NCBI RefSeq assembly: GCF_018860765.1
Contig: NZ_JAHKPV010000001.1
Location: 671,594-735,593 of the forward strand
DNA length: 64,000 bases
Direction: 5' to 3'
From: Marinobacter salexigens
GTDB lineage: Bacteria > Pseudomonadota > Gammaproteobacteria > Pseudomonadales > Oleiphilaceae
How positions within the stretch are numbered: position 1 is the stretch's first letter; every line of letters starts with the position of its first letter. Position numbers and translations under genes: made by a program. Below, in pieces: positions 52,203 through 61,804 of the stretch. The notes under the pieces were generated by a model. The model was given only the letters and a program-made list of their open reading frames with translations, was not told the origin of the DNA and ran no database searches.

Positions 52203-53216
52203 ATGACCAACACCGCAACACTCCGCTATCTCAGCCAATCCGATCTGAAAGCGCTGGGCGCAGATCACAGTCATGCGTTCATTGAAGCAGTCGAGGAAGG
52301 TTTAAGGCTTCACGCCGAGGGCAATTTCGTCCAGCCACTCAAGCCCTACCTGCGCTGGCCCGGGGCCGACCATATTGCCGACCGGATCATTGCCATGCCC
52401 TGTTATCTGGGTGGCGAGAACCCCATGGCGGGCATCAAGTGGATTGGCTCCCGCCAACACAATCCCAGCAAACACCAGCTTCCCCGGGCCAGTGCGCTGA
52501 TCGTCCTCAACGACGCCCAGACCAACTACCCCGTGGCAGTAATGGAAGGCGGCCTGATCAGTGCAATGCGCACCGCGGCAATCACCGGCGTCGCGACCCG
52601 ATACCTCGCAGCCAGCAACTTTACCGATGTCACCATCATTGGCTGCGGGCCCGTCGCACACATGCAAGTGAAAACCCTGCTTGAACAGTACCCGCAGATC
52701 CAGACGGTGCACCTGTACGACCTGAACCCGGCTGCCGCCGACCACCTGATCAGCGACTTCGCCGCGGATTACGCAAACACCCGGTTTATTATCCACGAGT
52801 CGGCCAAGTCGGCGGTAGAGCAGGCCGACGTGCTGGTGACCTGTACCGTTTCCGACAAGCCCTATATCCCGTTCGAGTGGATCAAGAAAGGCTGCTTTAT
52901 TTCCAACATCTCGATCATGGACATCGAGCGTGATGTCTTCCTGAAAGCCGACAAGGTGATCGTCGACGATTGGGACCAGTCCAACCGCGAGAAAAAAGTG
53001 ATCAACGTGCTGGTGGAAGAAGGCCTGTTCAGCCGTGAGCAGCTGCATGCCGAACTGGGCGAGATTGTTTGCGGCTCGGTCCGGGGCCGCGATAACGATG
53101 ACGAAATCATCCTGCTCAATCCGATGGGCATGGCCATTGACGACATCGTGTGTGCGCGCTGGTTTTACCAGGCCGCCGAAAGCAACAACGCGGGCACCGA
53201 ACTCCCCTTGTTCTAG
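52203..53216 (+). CDS. sbnB: 2,3-diaminopropionate biosynthesis enzyme SbnB-like
   Basis: NAD-dependent oxidase of the ornithine cyclodeaminase/mu-crystallin family, 337 aa. SbnB oxidises ACEGA to release L-2,3-diaminopropionate and 2-oxoglutarate; both are building blocks of staphyloferrin B. Visible: MAGIKWIGSRQHNPSKHQLPRASALIVLND for the substrate side and VTIIGCGPVAHMQVKTLLE for the dinucleotide fold. The ATG at 52203 gives the normal N terminus. Second gene of the operon. Confidence 0.9.
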   Translation: MTNTATLRYLSQSDLKALGADHSHAFIEAVEEGLRLHAEGNFVQPLKPYLRWPGADHIADRIIAMPCYLGGENPMAGIKWIGSRQHNPSKHQLPRASALIVLNDAQTNYPVAVMEGGLISAMRTAAITGVATRYLAASNFTDVTIIGCGPVAHMQVKTLLEQYPQIQTVHLYDLNPAAADHLISDFAADYANTRFIIHESAKSAVEQADVLVTCTVSDKPYIPFEWIKKGCFISNISIMDIERDVFLKADKVIVDDWDQSNREKKVINVLVEEGLFSREQLHAELGEIVCGSVRGRDNDDEIILLNPMGMAIDDIVCARWFYQAAESNNAGTELPLF

Positions 53217-53226
53217 GAAGACGACA

Positions 53227-54969
53227 ATGCGGCGGCAGCTTTATACCGACCAACTGCAAAAACTGATCGATGCCCTGTTCATGGAGGATTTCAATGGCGC
53301 CTGCAGCCACCTGCATTGTACCGGCTCATTCCTTTCCATCACCCTGGACGATACGACCCGCCTGGAACTGGCGTGTTCCAGGCGGGACGGGCTCAGGCCC
53401 TACCGGCTGCGAGACGACGAAGTGTTCCTTTGCAGTGACCAACAGCGCAGCCGGCTGGAAGCCCGGCTCCTCATGGCGCATCTGGTACAGGCCTCATGGT
53501 GGCCAGCCACCAACCGGGCGGAAGCGGTGCAGTGGTGGGAGGAGAGTTTCGATTTCATCGACGGTCTTCCTCACCTGCTCCGGCTTGCCACCAACCGGGG
53601 CCGTTCGACCCTGACCGTCAGCGAATACCTGGCGATGGCCGCGGACCGACCGTTCCATCCCTTTGCCCATGCGAAAGGGGAGCTGGCGGCCCTGATGTCG
53701 CCGTCGGAGGCCCGGGAACCTCGCCTCCCTCGCCTTCACTGGTGGGCCTTTAACCCGGACCAGCTGATGACCCGGCAGGCAGCGCAGCCTGCAGCGTTGC
53801 TGCTGGCCGGGGCTGAGCTGGCCAGCCTCAACCGCCAGCTTATCACCTTGGCGCCGGGGCACGTCGCCCTGCCGGTGCTACCAAGCCAGCACGCAACGCT
53901 GCTGTCGACTGGCGCCGGGGTGGATGCCGTGGACCTGCGGTTCTCATCGCCGGTGGGGCAGCCGACCTCGTCCCTGCGAACGCTGATCAGCGGAAGCGAC
54001 GAACACCTGCACCTGAAACTTTCTACCAGTGCCCGGACCCTCGGGGCCATCCGTTCGATGCCCCCACGGTACCTTGTCAACAGTGATCAGGCCCACCGAC
54101 TGCTGGAACGCATCCTGGCGCAGCACACCGAGCTGGCACAAACCGTGGCGCTGTGCGACGAAAGCCACTGGTGGGTCGTGGGAAGGGAACAGGACATGAT
54201 CAGCAATCCGGGGCTGTTCGGCTGCCAGCTGCGTTATTTGCCCCGGGCTGCTGCTCACACCCAACCGGAGCAACTGGTCACATTGTCCGCGCTGAGCTTT
54301 GCCCATGCACCGGTATGGCAGCAGCTACTCGGTGACGGCATCGAACCCTGGCAAGCGGTCAAGGACCTGACGGCCCGGTTCGTCCAGACCTTCCTGACCT
54401 TGTGGTGCCACGGCGTCATGCCGGAATGTCATGGCCAGAACCTGCTCGCCCGCTATCAGGGCCAACGGCTAAGCGGCTTCGTGTTGCGGGACCACGACAC
54501 CCTGAGGATTTGTCCAACCCGGCTCAAACAGCAAGGGCTGCCACTGCCCGACTACCAGATCGACTGGACCACGCCCAACTCGCTGGTGCTGGGGGCGGAC
54601 GAACGGCTGCTGGGGTACTTCACCACCCTGGGGCTACAGGTCACCTTGTACCCCATTGCTCTGGCGGCACTTAACCACAGCGATCACAATGAAACGGACT
54701 TTTGGAACTGGGTGCGGGTGTGCATTGAAGAGTACGCCGCAACACTGGCCGATAAGCAACTGAAGCAGATCCTTTGCGAATCCTTGCTGGAAGCCGAGGT
54801 ATGGCCATTCAAGCAATTACTCACACCGCTGTTAAATCAACAAGCTGCTTCAACAGGGATGCCAAGCTCCATGGGACATATCCACAACCCGCTGCTTACC
54901 TCCCAGCCAAACTCTCTCCCAGCCGAACAGGACTTAACGCAAGCTCGGGACCATGAAGCCACGACCTAA
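53227..54969 (+). CDS. sbnC: NRPS-independent siderophore synthetase, SbnC-like (IucA/IucC family)
   Basis: Single-module NIS synthetase of 580 aa. By position it matches SbnC, which adds 2-oxoglutarate in the last step of staphyloferrin B assembly. Family motifs are recognisable but diverged: DRPFHPFAHAKGEL (about residues 141-154), TSSLRTLISGSDEHLHLKLSTS (about 249-270) and the C-terminal MPECHGQNLLARYQGQRLSGFVLRDHD (about 399-425). The ATG at 53227, ten bases after sbnB, fits. The longer upstream frame overlaps sbnB and is not coding. Type B substrate use is inferred. Confidence 0.87.
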   Translation: MRRQLYTDQLQKLIDALFMEDFNGACSHLHCTGSFLSITLDDTTRLELACSRRDGLRPYRLRDDEVFLCSDQQRSRLEARLLMAHLVQASWWPATNRAEAVQWWEESFDFIDGLPHLLRLATNRGRSTLTVSEYLAMAADRPFHPFAHAKGELAALMSPSEAREPRLPRLHWWAFNPDQLMTRQAAQPAALLLAGAELASLNRQLITLAPGHVALPVLPSQHATLLSTGAGVDAVDLRFSSPVGQPTSSLRTLISGSDEHLHLKLSTSARTLGAIRSMPPRYLVNSDQAHRLLERILAQHTELAQTVALCDESHWWVVGREQDMISNPGLFGCQLRYLPRAAAHTQPEQLVTLSALSFAHAPVWQQLLGDGIEPWQAVKDLTARFVQTFLTLWCHGVMPECHGQNLLARYQGQRLSGFVLRDHDTLRICPTRLKQQGLPLPDYQIDWTTPNSLVLGADERLLGYFTTLGLQVTLYPIALAALNHSDHNETDFWNWVRVCIEEYAATLADKQLKQILCESLLEAEVWPFKQLLTPLLNQQAASTGMPSSMGHIHNPLLTSQPNSLPAEQDLTQARDHEATT

Positions 54970-56152
54970 CATTTTTGCACTGCTTTTCTGCTGCCAGTTC
55001 CTGGCCACCTTCGGCCTGATGGTGCTGGTCCCGGTCATGCCCTTGTACCTGAAGAAGCTGACCACCAGCACCAACGCATCGGCGGTCTGGGCGAGCATCG
55101 CCCTGGCGGCTCCCGCCATCGGTGGGCTGCTGACGGCACCACTGATCGGACGCCTGGCGGACCGCTGGGGTTACCGGACGGTGCTGTTTCTCGCCCTGAC
55201 CGGCTTTTGCCTTTCGCTGGTGCTGATGTCGACAGCAGGTAGCCTGGTGCTCTTCCTGTTTGCCCGGGTGTTACTTGGGCTGTGTGGTATCTCGGTGGCC
55301 ATCATGGCTTACACCAGCCATACCGCAGGCTTGCCGGGAGCCGGGTTGTCCAAAGGCGTGGCTCTGGGAAAACTTCAGAGTGCCATGGCGGCGGCCTGTC
55401 TCAGTGGCCCCCTGCTTGGCGGGCTCTTCATGGACCTGTGGGGCATGGAACTGCTGCTAAACCTGACAGCGGCCGTGACCTGCCTTGCCCTGGTCGTGGC
55501 GGCGACACTGCTCCGTGAAGCGCCAGGGACCACCGACAGCGATCACGGCAAGCCATTGCCCAAGCGGTGGTACTGGCAACGGCGCCACCTCTCCTGGCTC
55601 GCCGCTGGCACCTTGGCACAGGGCGGGGCCTTCGCCCTGGTCACCTGTTTTGCGCTTTATATCCGGGAGCTTGGCCCCAAGGCGTTCCCTGCCGCCACGA
55701 CAACCGGCGTGCTGCACGCTCTGGCCTGGGCCTCCACCTTCCTCGCCGGCAGCTACTGGGGAAGGCGCAACGACCAGGGTCAGGCCAGCGACAACTTCAT
55801 CCTTGCCTCGGCCGGGTGCGGTGCCGCCATCCTGGCGCTGGTCTGGGTGGACAGCCTTTGGCTGGTTGCGCTGCTGCGGCTTGCCCAGGGGTTCTTCTTC
55901 GCCGCCCTGATCCAGTCGGTCATGTACAGCGTGAGCGACCAAGTAGCACCAAGCCAACAAGGGCAGGCCATAGGTACGGCAAAGAGTGCTCTGGTCACCG
56001 GCCAGTTGATCGGTCCACTGGTGGCCGCCGCTAGCTATTCACTGTTTCAGGCCACAGGCGCCATGGCAGTTACCGCCGGGTTCTTCCTGGCTGCCAGCCT
56101 CCTGATGACAACCTTAAGATATTCAATCTACCCAGAGGTAACCCAATCATGA
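54953..56152 (+). CDS. sbnD: MFS siderophore exporter, SbnD-like
   Basis: Major facilitator of 399 aa with twelve predicted helices, with the MFS loop motif GRLADRWGYRTVLF (about residues 66-79). Sits between the SbnC-like and SbnE/F-like synthetases just as sbnD does in Staphylococcus, and probably exports the finished siderophore. Overlaps the previous gene by 17 bases and the next by four, so translation is probably coupled. Confidence 0.87.
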   Translation: MKPRPNIFALLFCCQFLATFGLMVLVPVMPLYLKKLTTSTNASAVWASIALAAPAIGGLLTAPLIGRLADRWGYRTVLFLALTGFCLSLVLMSTAGSLVLFLFARVLLGLCGISVAIMAYTSHTAGLPGAGLSKGVALGKLQSAMAAACLSGPLLGGLFMDLWGMELLLNLTAAVTCLALVVAATLLREAPGTTDSDHGKPLPKRWYWQRRHLSWLAAGTLAQGGAFALVTCFALYIRELGPKAFPAATTTGVLHALAWASTFLAGSYWGRRNDQGQASDNFILASAGCGAAILALVWVDSLWLVALLRLAQGFFFAALIQSVMYSVSDQVAPSQQGQAIGTAKSALVTGQLIGPLVAAASYSLFQATGAMAVTAGFFLAASLLMTTLRYSIYPEVTQS

Positions 56153-59100
56153 CGCCGACCCATGCCCACCATTGGCGTAACAAGCTCTTCGAACAGTATC
56201 TCAATACCTTTTTCAGGGAGACTGGTGTGGATGTTCGCGAGAACCTGTTTTCCCGCCCGGAGGGGCTGACCGGGGAAGGGCCACAGACCACCGACAGTAA
56301 CCTCTATTTCCGCTACCGGTTTACGGCCTCGGACACTGTCCTGTACGGCAGCCTCAAGCACCTTTCCCTGACCGGCTACCACCAATACGGTCACCGGTTC
56401 TGGCTGCAACAAGGCTCCGCGAGTGCTGCCAGCGAACTGACGGACATCCGTCCGCTGCTGCGACTGATCTGTGAGCAACTGGCCCACGATGCCGGTGGCG
56501 AAACGGAACGGGTGGTGGCCGCGGCAACGCTGTACGAGAGCATGTGCAACAGTGTTGATAAGTCATGCTTCTTTCTCGACGCGCGCGCCGTTCAGGCCGA
56601 CGGACCGTCCGTGGTGGATGATTTTACCGCGGCGGAGCAGGGCATGGTGCTCGGGCACCCGTTTCATGTCACCTCGAAATCCAGTACCGGGCTTTCGGAA
56701 CAGGATATGAGGCGATACAGCCCTGAACTGGGTGCCTCCTTCAAGCTCCATTACTTCGCGGTGGCACCGGCACTGGTTCAAACCTTGTCGGCTGGGGCCG
56801 AGGTCGCCCAACTGATTGACCCGGCCGCCCAACGGGAAGCCCGGCAACGGTTGGAGGAACGGGCCGGTCAATACCAGCTCGTACCCTGCCACCCCTGGCA
56901 GGCTAACTTCCTGTTAGAGCAGGCCGAGGTTCGCCGCAAGCTCGAAGAGGGCGACATTATTTCCCTCGGCCCCTTGGGTCAGATGGCCTGGCCGACATCG
57001 TCGGTCCGCACCGTATGGTTGCCGCAAAGCAGGCTGTTCCTGAAGTTGTCGCTGGATGTTCGGATCACCAACTTTATTCGCAACAATCCCCTTGATCAGG
57101 CCAGGCGCGCCATTGACGCCAGCCGCCTGATAAACCTGATGACCCCGGACGAGCGCAGCGAATCCCTCTGCCTGTTGCCGGAACTGGCGGCCCAGACCCT
57201 GAAGCTGCCAGGGCTCGAAGCCTCTTTTGGTATCATTTACCGGGCCGGGCTGGCCCCCGATGCCCTGGCGCAAACCCGGGTCCTGGGCAGCCTGGTGGAA
57301 GAGTGCCCGGTAACCGGAGCGCTGCCACTGCGCCATTACCTTCAGCAAGCCGCTCAGGTGGCGGACACGCCGATAACGCGCGGGTTTGTCTGTGACTGGT
57401 GGCGGCAATACCTCAGGGTGTCGCTGCTTCCGGTACTGGAGTTGTTCGCCAGAACCGGGATCAGTCTTGAGGCCCACCTGCAGAACTGCCTGATGCGATT
57501 CGATCAGGGCATGCCGGTGCAACTGGTTGTTCGCGATATGGAAGGCGCCAGTGTGGCGTCGGACGACCGCAGTACCGAGGTACAGTCCGATAGCCCGGTC
57601 TGGTATTCCGCAGACGACGCCTGGTTCCGCTTCAAGTACTACGTGGTCGTCAATCACATTGCCCACGTCACCGGGGCCCTCGCCCGGGTCTGCCCGGTGA
57701 CCGAGGCCGCGTTGTGGCAGGTGGCGGGGCAGGCCCTGTCCGACACCGGTCTCTCGGAGAGGGCGCGGCATTACGCCCGCAAGTTGCTCGAAACCAGCCA
57801 TCTACCGGCGAAGGCCAACATGCTGAGTACCTTTGCCAAAAGCGGCGAAAAACCGTCCTGGGTGGACATTCCGAACCCGCTCTTTGACCACCGGCCGACC
57901 GGCCTTACCCCGCTGTCTGATACCGGCTTCGAGGCTGCCTACCGTCACGCCGAACAACGGGTCATCACCCAGTTGCTGGAGGCATTGCTGTTTGAAGGGG
58001 TGCTGCCATACCAACAGGCACCCGATGGCCTGGGGATACCAATCACAGCGGCGCTGAGCTACCAGTGTCAGGCGACCACCAGCTTCAGTTTTGGCCGCAT
58101 TCGCATCCGGCCGGGGTCACTGCAACGGATCGAGGCCGGGAAAACCAATATACCTTCCCCTTCCCTCGGGCAGGTCATGGAGGATCTCTCGCAAGTCATG
58201 GAGGCGGACCCCGAACGTTGGCAGCAGTTCCATGATGAACTCGCACATACCCTGGTCAAGCACGCTCAGGTCCTGCGGAACCCGCCGGCCCGCCCCATCC
58301 GGGACATGTCGTACTTTGAGCAGGAAGCCAGGGTGAGCAATGGCCACCTGTATCACCCCAGCTTTAAGTCCCGGATTGGCTTTGACCTGACCGAAAACCA
58401 GCGCTACGGACCTGAACTGTCCACCGGGCACACCCTGGTCTGGATTGCGGTGGACCAGGCCCTGACCCGAGTGGGGGTCAGTGGGACGGCCAGCCTGGAA
58501 GCCATCCATCGCGAGCAGTTCACCGTTGGGGAATACCAGGCCATTGAGCAGCAAATTCGAACCGCAGGTGGCCAGCCGGACCGTATGGTCCTGATGCCGG
58601 TACATCCATGGCAATGGCACAAGGTTATCCGCGTCTATTATCAGGCTCAGTTGGCCAGCAAGCAGATCATCGAACTGGAGGTGAAGGGGCCGGACTACCT
58701 GCCACAGCAATCGATCCGTACCCTGTCCAATGTGAGCGACCGGAACGCACCCTCGGCCAAGCTCGCCATGAGCCTGGTCAATACCTCGACCTCCCGGGTA
58801 CTGGCCCCCCATACCGTCCAGAACGCCGCTCCTATCAGTGACTGGCTGTGGCAACTGGTCCAGGACGATGGGCTGCTGCCGGAGGAACACAAACCCATTA
58901 TCCTGCGGGAAATCGCCGGCGTAAGCGTGACCCCGCCGCAACAGGTCCAGACGCAATACGGTGCCCTGGCCTGCATCTGGCGCGAGAGTGTGTACCGCTA
59001 CCTGTCCCCGGGGCAGTCGGCCACACCCATCACCGCCCTGATGCAACTGGACGTTGACCAGCGCCCGGTCATTGACCCGTGGATCGGCAAGCACGGTGTT

Positions 59101-59661
59101 AACGAGTGGGTGACAGCATTGATCGAGCGCGTCTACCTGCCGGTCATGCACATGCTGTGGCAGCACGGCACCGCCCTGGAATCCCATGCCCAGAACATGT
59201 TGCTGGTCCATGAAGACGGGTTGCCCGTTAAAGGGGCACTTAAGGATTTCCACGATGGCGTGCGTTACAGCCGAGCGCTGCTGGCCAATGCTAAAGCCTT
59301 GCCCGATCTCACCGACGCCCCCCAGGCCCACGCCCGGGTCAATCCGAACTCGTTCCTTGAAACTGATAACGCCGATGAGCTGCGCGACTTTACCCAGGAC
59401 GCCCTGTGTTTCGTCAACCTGGCGGAACTGGCGTGGTTCCTGAGTGAGCACTACGGTCTTTCTGAACGGGACTTCTGGGCGCTGGCCCGGCGGCCCATCC
59501 AGCGGTATCAGGCCGAACGTCCCAGCCTGGCTGAGCGCTTCAAGCTATTTGATGTTTTTGCCGCCGGAATCGATGTCGAACAGTTGGCCTGTCGCCGCTT
59601 TCTGCCGGAAATCAGGCTACGGACGATGACGGTCGCCAACCCATTGAAGGAGGACAGCTGA
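56149..59661 (+). CDS. Fused double NIS siderophore synthetase, SbnE-SbnF-like (1170 aa)
   Basis: Two complete IucA/IucC synthetase modules in one chain. Module 1 (about 1-570) has GHPFHVTSKSSTG near residue 169, CHPWQANF near 247, PTSSVRTVWL and FIRNNP, and LEAHLQNCLMRF near 441. Module 2 (about 600-1170) has GHLYHPSFKSRIGF near 732, VHPWQWHK near 819, QSIRTLSNVSDRNAPSAKLA and ALESHAQNMLLVHEDGLPVK near 1008-1027. By order, module 1 is SbnE (citrate plus diaminopropionate) and module 2 SbnF (second diaminopropionate onto the decarboxylated intermediate). No stop or frameshift lies between the modules. Fusion would channel the intermediates. Confidence 0.88.
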   Translation: MTPTHAHHWRNKLFEQYLNTFFRETGVDVRENLFSRPEGLTGEGPQTTDSNLYFRYRFTASDTVLYGSLKHLSLTGYHQYGHRFWLQQGSASAASELTDIRPLLRLICEQLAHDAGGETERVVAAATLYESMCNSVDKSCFFLDARAVQADGPSVVDDFTAAEQGMVLGHPFHVTSKSSTGLSEQDMRRYSPELGASFKLHYFAVAPALVQTLSAGAEVAQLIDPAAQREARQRLEERAGQYQLVPCHPWQANFLLEQAEVRRKLEEGDIISLGPLGQMAWPTSSVRTVWLPQSRLFLKLSLDVRITNFIRNNPLDQARRAIDASRLINLMTPDERSESLCLLPELAAQTLKLPGLEASFGIIYRAGLAPDALAQTRVLGSLVEECPVTGALPLRHYLQQAAQVADTPITRGFVCDWWRQYLRVSLLPVLELFARTGISLEAHLQNCLMRFDQGMPVQLVVRDMEGASVASDDRSTEVQSDSPVWYSADDAWFRFKYYVVVNHIAHVTGALARVCPVTEAALWQVAGQALSDTGLSERARHYARKLLETSHLPAKANMLSTFAKSGEKPSWVDIPNPLFDHRPTGLTPLSDTGFEAAYRHAEQRVITQLLEALLFEGVLPYQQAPDGLGIPITAALSYQCQATTSFSFGRIRIRPGSLQRIEAGKTNIPSPSLGQVMEDLSQVMEADPERWQQFHDELAHTLVKHAQVLRNPPARPIRDMSYFEQEARVSNGHLYHPSFKSRIGFDLTENQRYGPELSTGHTLVWIAVDQALTRVGVSGTASLEAIHREQFTVGEYQAIEQQIRTAGGQPDRMVLMPVHPWQWHKVIRVYYQAQLASKQIIELEVKGPDYLPQQSIRTLSNVSDRNAPSAKLAMSLVNTSTSRVLAPHTVQNAAPISDWLWQLVQDDGLLPEEHKPIILREIAGVSVTPPQQVQTQYGALACIWRESVYRYLSPGQSATPITALMQLDVDQRPVIDPWIGKHGVNEWVTALIERVYLPVMHMLWQHGTALESHAQNMLLVHEDGLPVKGALKDFHDGVRYSRALLANAKALPDLTDAPQAHARVNPNSFLETDNADELRDFTQDALCFVNLAELAWFLSEHYGLSERDFWALARRPIQRYQAERPSLAERFKLFDVFAAGIDVEQLACRRFLPEIRLRTMTVANPLKEDS

Positions 59662-59662
59662 C

Positions 59663-60424
59663 GTGACAATGCCATCACTCAAGTCAAGAATTATCGCCCG
59701 GGACGAGTGCTTCGGGCTGTTTTGCTCCATTCCCTCGGCGGTGGCCCTGGAGCAGGTGGCCGCCGCTGGTTATGACTTTGTCATCATCGACCTGGAGCAC
59801 ACCCTGATCAGCCCCGAGCAGGTCGAAACCATGATCCTGGCGGCGCACGGCGCTCAGCTGGCGGTGTTGGTGCGGGTCCCCCCACAAACGCCGCATCTGG
59901 TGGTGCAGCTACTGGATGCCGGGGTCGCAGGCATCGTGTTTGCGCGCATTGACGATGCGCAACAGGCACAGCAGGCGGTAGAACTCTGCCACTACGCGCC
60001 CCTTGGCCAGCGAGGGCTGAATGCCACGCGAGCCAGCCGCTACGGCATGGGCGGCCTGACCGAGGCCACCCGGCGTGCCGCAACCGAGACCCTTGTCGTG
60101 ATCATGGTCGAAAGCCGGCAAGGGCTCGACAACATCGAATCCATCGCCCCCACCGAGGGGGTCGACGTGGTGCTCGAGGGCGCGGCCGACCTGTCCCAAT
60201 CTCTGGACCTGACCTGGCAGACCAGTCATCCACAGGTTCAGGCGGCCGTCGAACGAGTGTGCGTGGCTACCCAAACCGCCGGCAAGGCTTTTTGTGCCAT
60301 ACCGCGGGAACTGGACGATATGCAGCGCTGGCGCGGGAAGCGCGTGTCACTTTTTGTGATCGGTGACGACCGGGGCGTGATGCGCCGGGCACACCTGGCC
60401 CACCTGTCAGCCCATAAGGAGTAA
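59663..60424 (+). CDS. sbnG: SbnG-like citrate synthase (HpcH/HpaI aldolase family)
   Basis: Metal-dependent aldolase-fold protein of 253 aa. SbnG makes citrate from oxaloacetate and acetyl-CoA for staphyloferrin B, independent of the TCA cycle. HpcH/HpaI landmarks: FGLFCSIPSAVALEQVAAAGYDFVIIDLEHTLIS (catalytic His46 region), VRVPP, and VIMVESRQGLDNIESI with the metal-binding Glu. The start is GTG at 59663, nine bases after AAGGAGG; ATG at 59669 is the alternative. Tightly packed in the operon. Confidence 0.88.
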   Translation: MTMPSLKSRIIARDECFGLFCSIPSAVALEQVAAAGYDFVIIDLEHTLISPEQVETMILAAHGAQLAVLVRVPPQTPHLVVQLLDAGVAGIVFARIDDAQQAQQAVELCHYAPLGQRGLNATRASRYGMGGLTEATRRAATETLVVIMVESRQGLDNIESIAPTEGVDVVLEGAADLSQSLDLTWQTSHPQVQAAVERVCVATQTAGKAFCAIPRELDDMQRWRGKRVSLFVIGDDRGVMRRAHLAHLSAHKE

Positions 60425-60426
60425 CA

Positions 60427-61662
60427 ATGACGGTTCCTTTTTCTTTGACGCCGCTGCTGCAGTACATAGAGCAACAGCACGAACCGATCTGCGCCTACTA
60501 TTACGATCTGGATTACCTGGCGCAGCGAGCCCGGTGGATCAGCGAGAGCCTGCCGCAGCGGGTCCATTTCTACTACGCCATCAAGGCCAACTCCGACACC
60601 CCGGTGCTGACAACTCTGGCACCCCATGTCCATGGTTTCGAAGTTGCCTCGCTGGGTGAGATCCACAAGGCTCGCCAGGCAAGTTCCGGCACCCCCATCG
60701 CCTTCGGCGGGCCTGGAAAAACCCAGGTGGAGCTGCAGGGCGCCATCGAGGCCGACGTGGAGCTATACCACGTTGAGAGCGAACTGCAGTTGGTGCGCTT
60801 AAACGCCCTGGCGACCAAGTCGGGTAAGGTGGTGAAAGTATTGCTCCGGGTCAATCCCCGGTTCGACCTGCCGGACGCCACCTTACAGATGGCCGGTAAA
60901 CCCACCCAGTTTGGTATCGACCAGGATCGGATATGCGATGTCCTCGACTCATTGCCGGCCTATTCCCACATCCGGTGCGTCGGTTTCCACTTCCATGCCC
61001 TCTCCAACAACCTGGATGCCAGGAGCCACCTGCTACTGGTTCAAAGCTACGTTGAAGTGGCCCGGTCATGGCAGCGAGCGTACGGCCTGAACATTGAGGT
61101 GCTGAACATCGGTGGTGGCATAGGCATCAATTACACTCCGGGCGGTGCCCAGTTCGACTGGCCCTACTACTGCCAGGAAGTGGAGCGGTACCTGGATAGC
61201 GGGGATTTCGACTTTCCGTTAGCTATGGAGTGCGGGCGTTTCGTCACCGCAACAATGGGCTGCTACGTTACGGAAGTCACCGACATCAAGGTCAATCATG
61301 GCGAGAACTTCGCCATCCTTCGTGGCGGCAATCACCATTTCCGCTTGCCGTCATCCTGGCAGCACAACCATCCGTTCCAGGTGGTACCGGTGGAGCAGTG
61401 GTCGTGGCCCTGTCCGCGGCCCGGGGTTTCCCAGCAGGAGATCACCCTGTGCGGGGAGCTTTGCACCCCGAAGGATGTGCTGGCAAAACAGGTCACGGTG
61501 GACCAGTTGCGGGTTGGAGATCTGGTGCTGTTTGACAAGGCCGGGGCCTACGGCTGGCATATTTCCCACCATGACTTCCTGAGCCATCCGCATCCCCATC
61601 GGGTCTATCTCCATGACAACCACTTATGCCAGATTGACTCAGTTATCGCTGGAACTAATTAA
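60427..61662 (+). CDS. sbnH: SbnH-like PLP decarboxylase
   Basis: Fold-III PLP decarboxylase of 411 aa (ornithine/diaminopimelate decarboxylase family). SbnH decarboxylates the citryl-diaminopropionate intermediate to citryl-diaminoethane. PLP Lys53 in HFYYAIKANSDTPV, the HFHALSNN stretch, the phosphate loop LNIGGGIGINY (about residues 225-235) and the active-site Cys region CGELCTPKDVLA are in place. Last gene of the operon; no sbnI-type regulator follows. Confidence 0.89.
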   Translation: MTVPFSLTPLLQYIEQQHEPICAYYYDLDYLAQRARWISESLPQRVHFYYAIKANSDTPVLTTLAPHVHGFEVASLGEIHKARQASSGTPIAFGGPGKTQVELQGAIEADVELYHVESELQLVRLNALATKSGKVVKVLLRVNPRFDLPDATLQMAGKPTQFGIDQDRICDVLDSLPAYSHIRCVGFHFHALSNNLDARSHLLLVQSYVEVARSWQRAYGLNIEVLNIGGGIGINYTPGGAQFDWPYYCQEVERYLDSGDFDFPLAMECGRFVTATMGCYVTEVTDIKVNHGENFAILRGGNHHFRLPSSWQHNHPFQVVPVEQWSWPCPRPGVSQQEITLCGELCTPKDVLAKQVTVDQLRVGDLVLFDKAGAYGWHISHHDFLSHPHPHRVYLHDNHLCQIDSVIAGTN

Positions 61663-61804
61663 GCCTAATGTTGAGTCCAGACTTTTCGGTGAATGGACAA
61701 AACAGAATAGCCAATGGCGCTGCGGCTTTAGAAACGATACTGCCAGCAGTTGCTTCAAGTTTGGCGGTTGAAAGTCCGACTGTAGGTGTTGCTTAGAACT
61801 CTAG

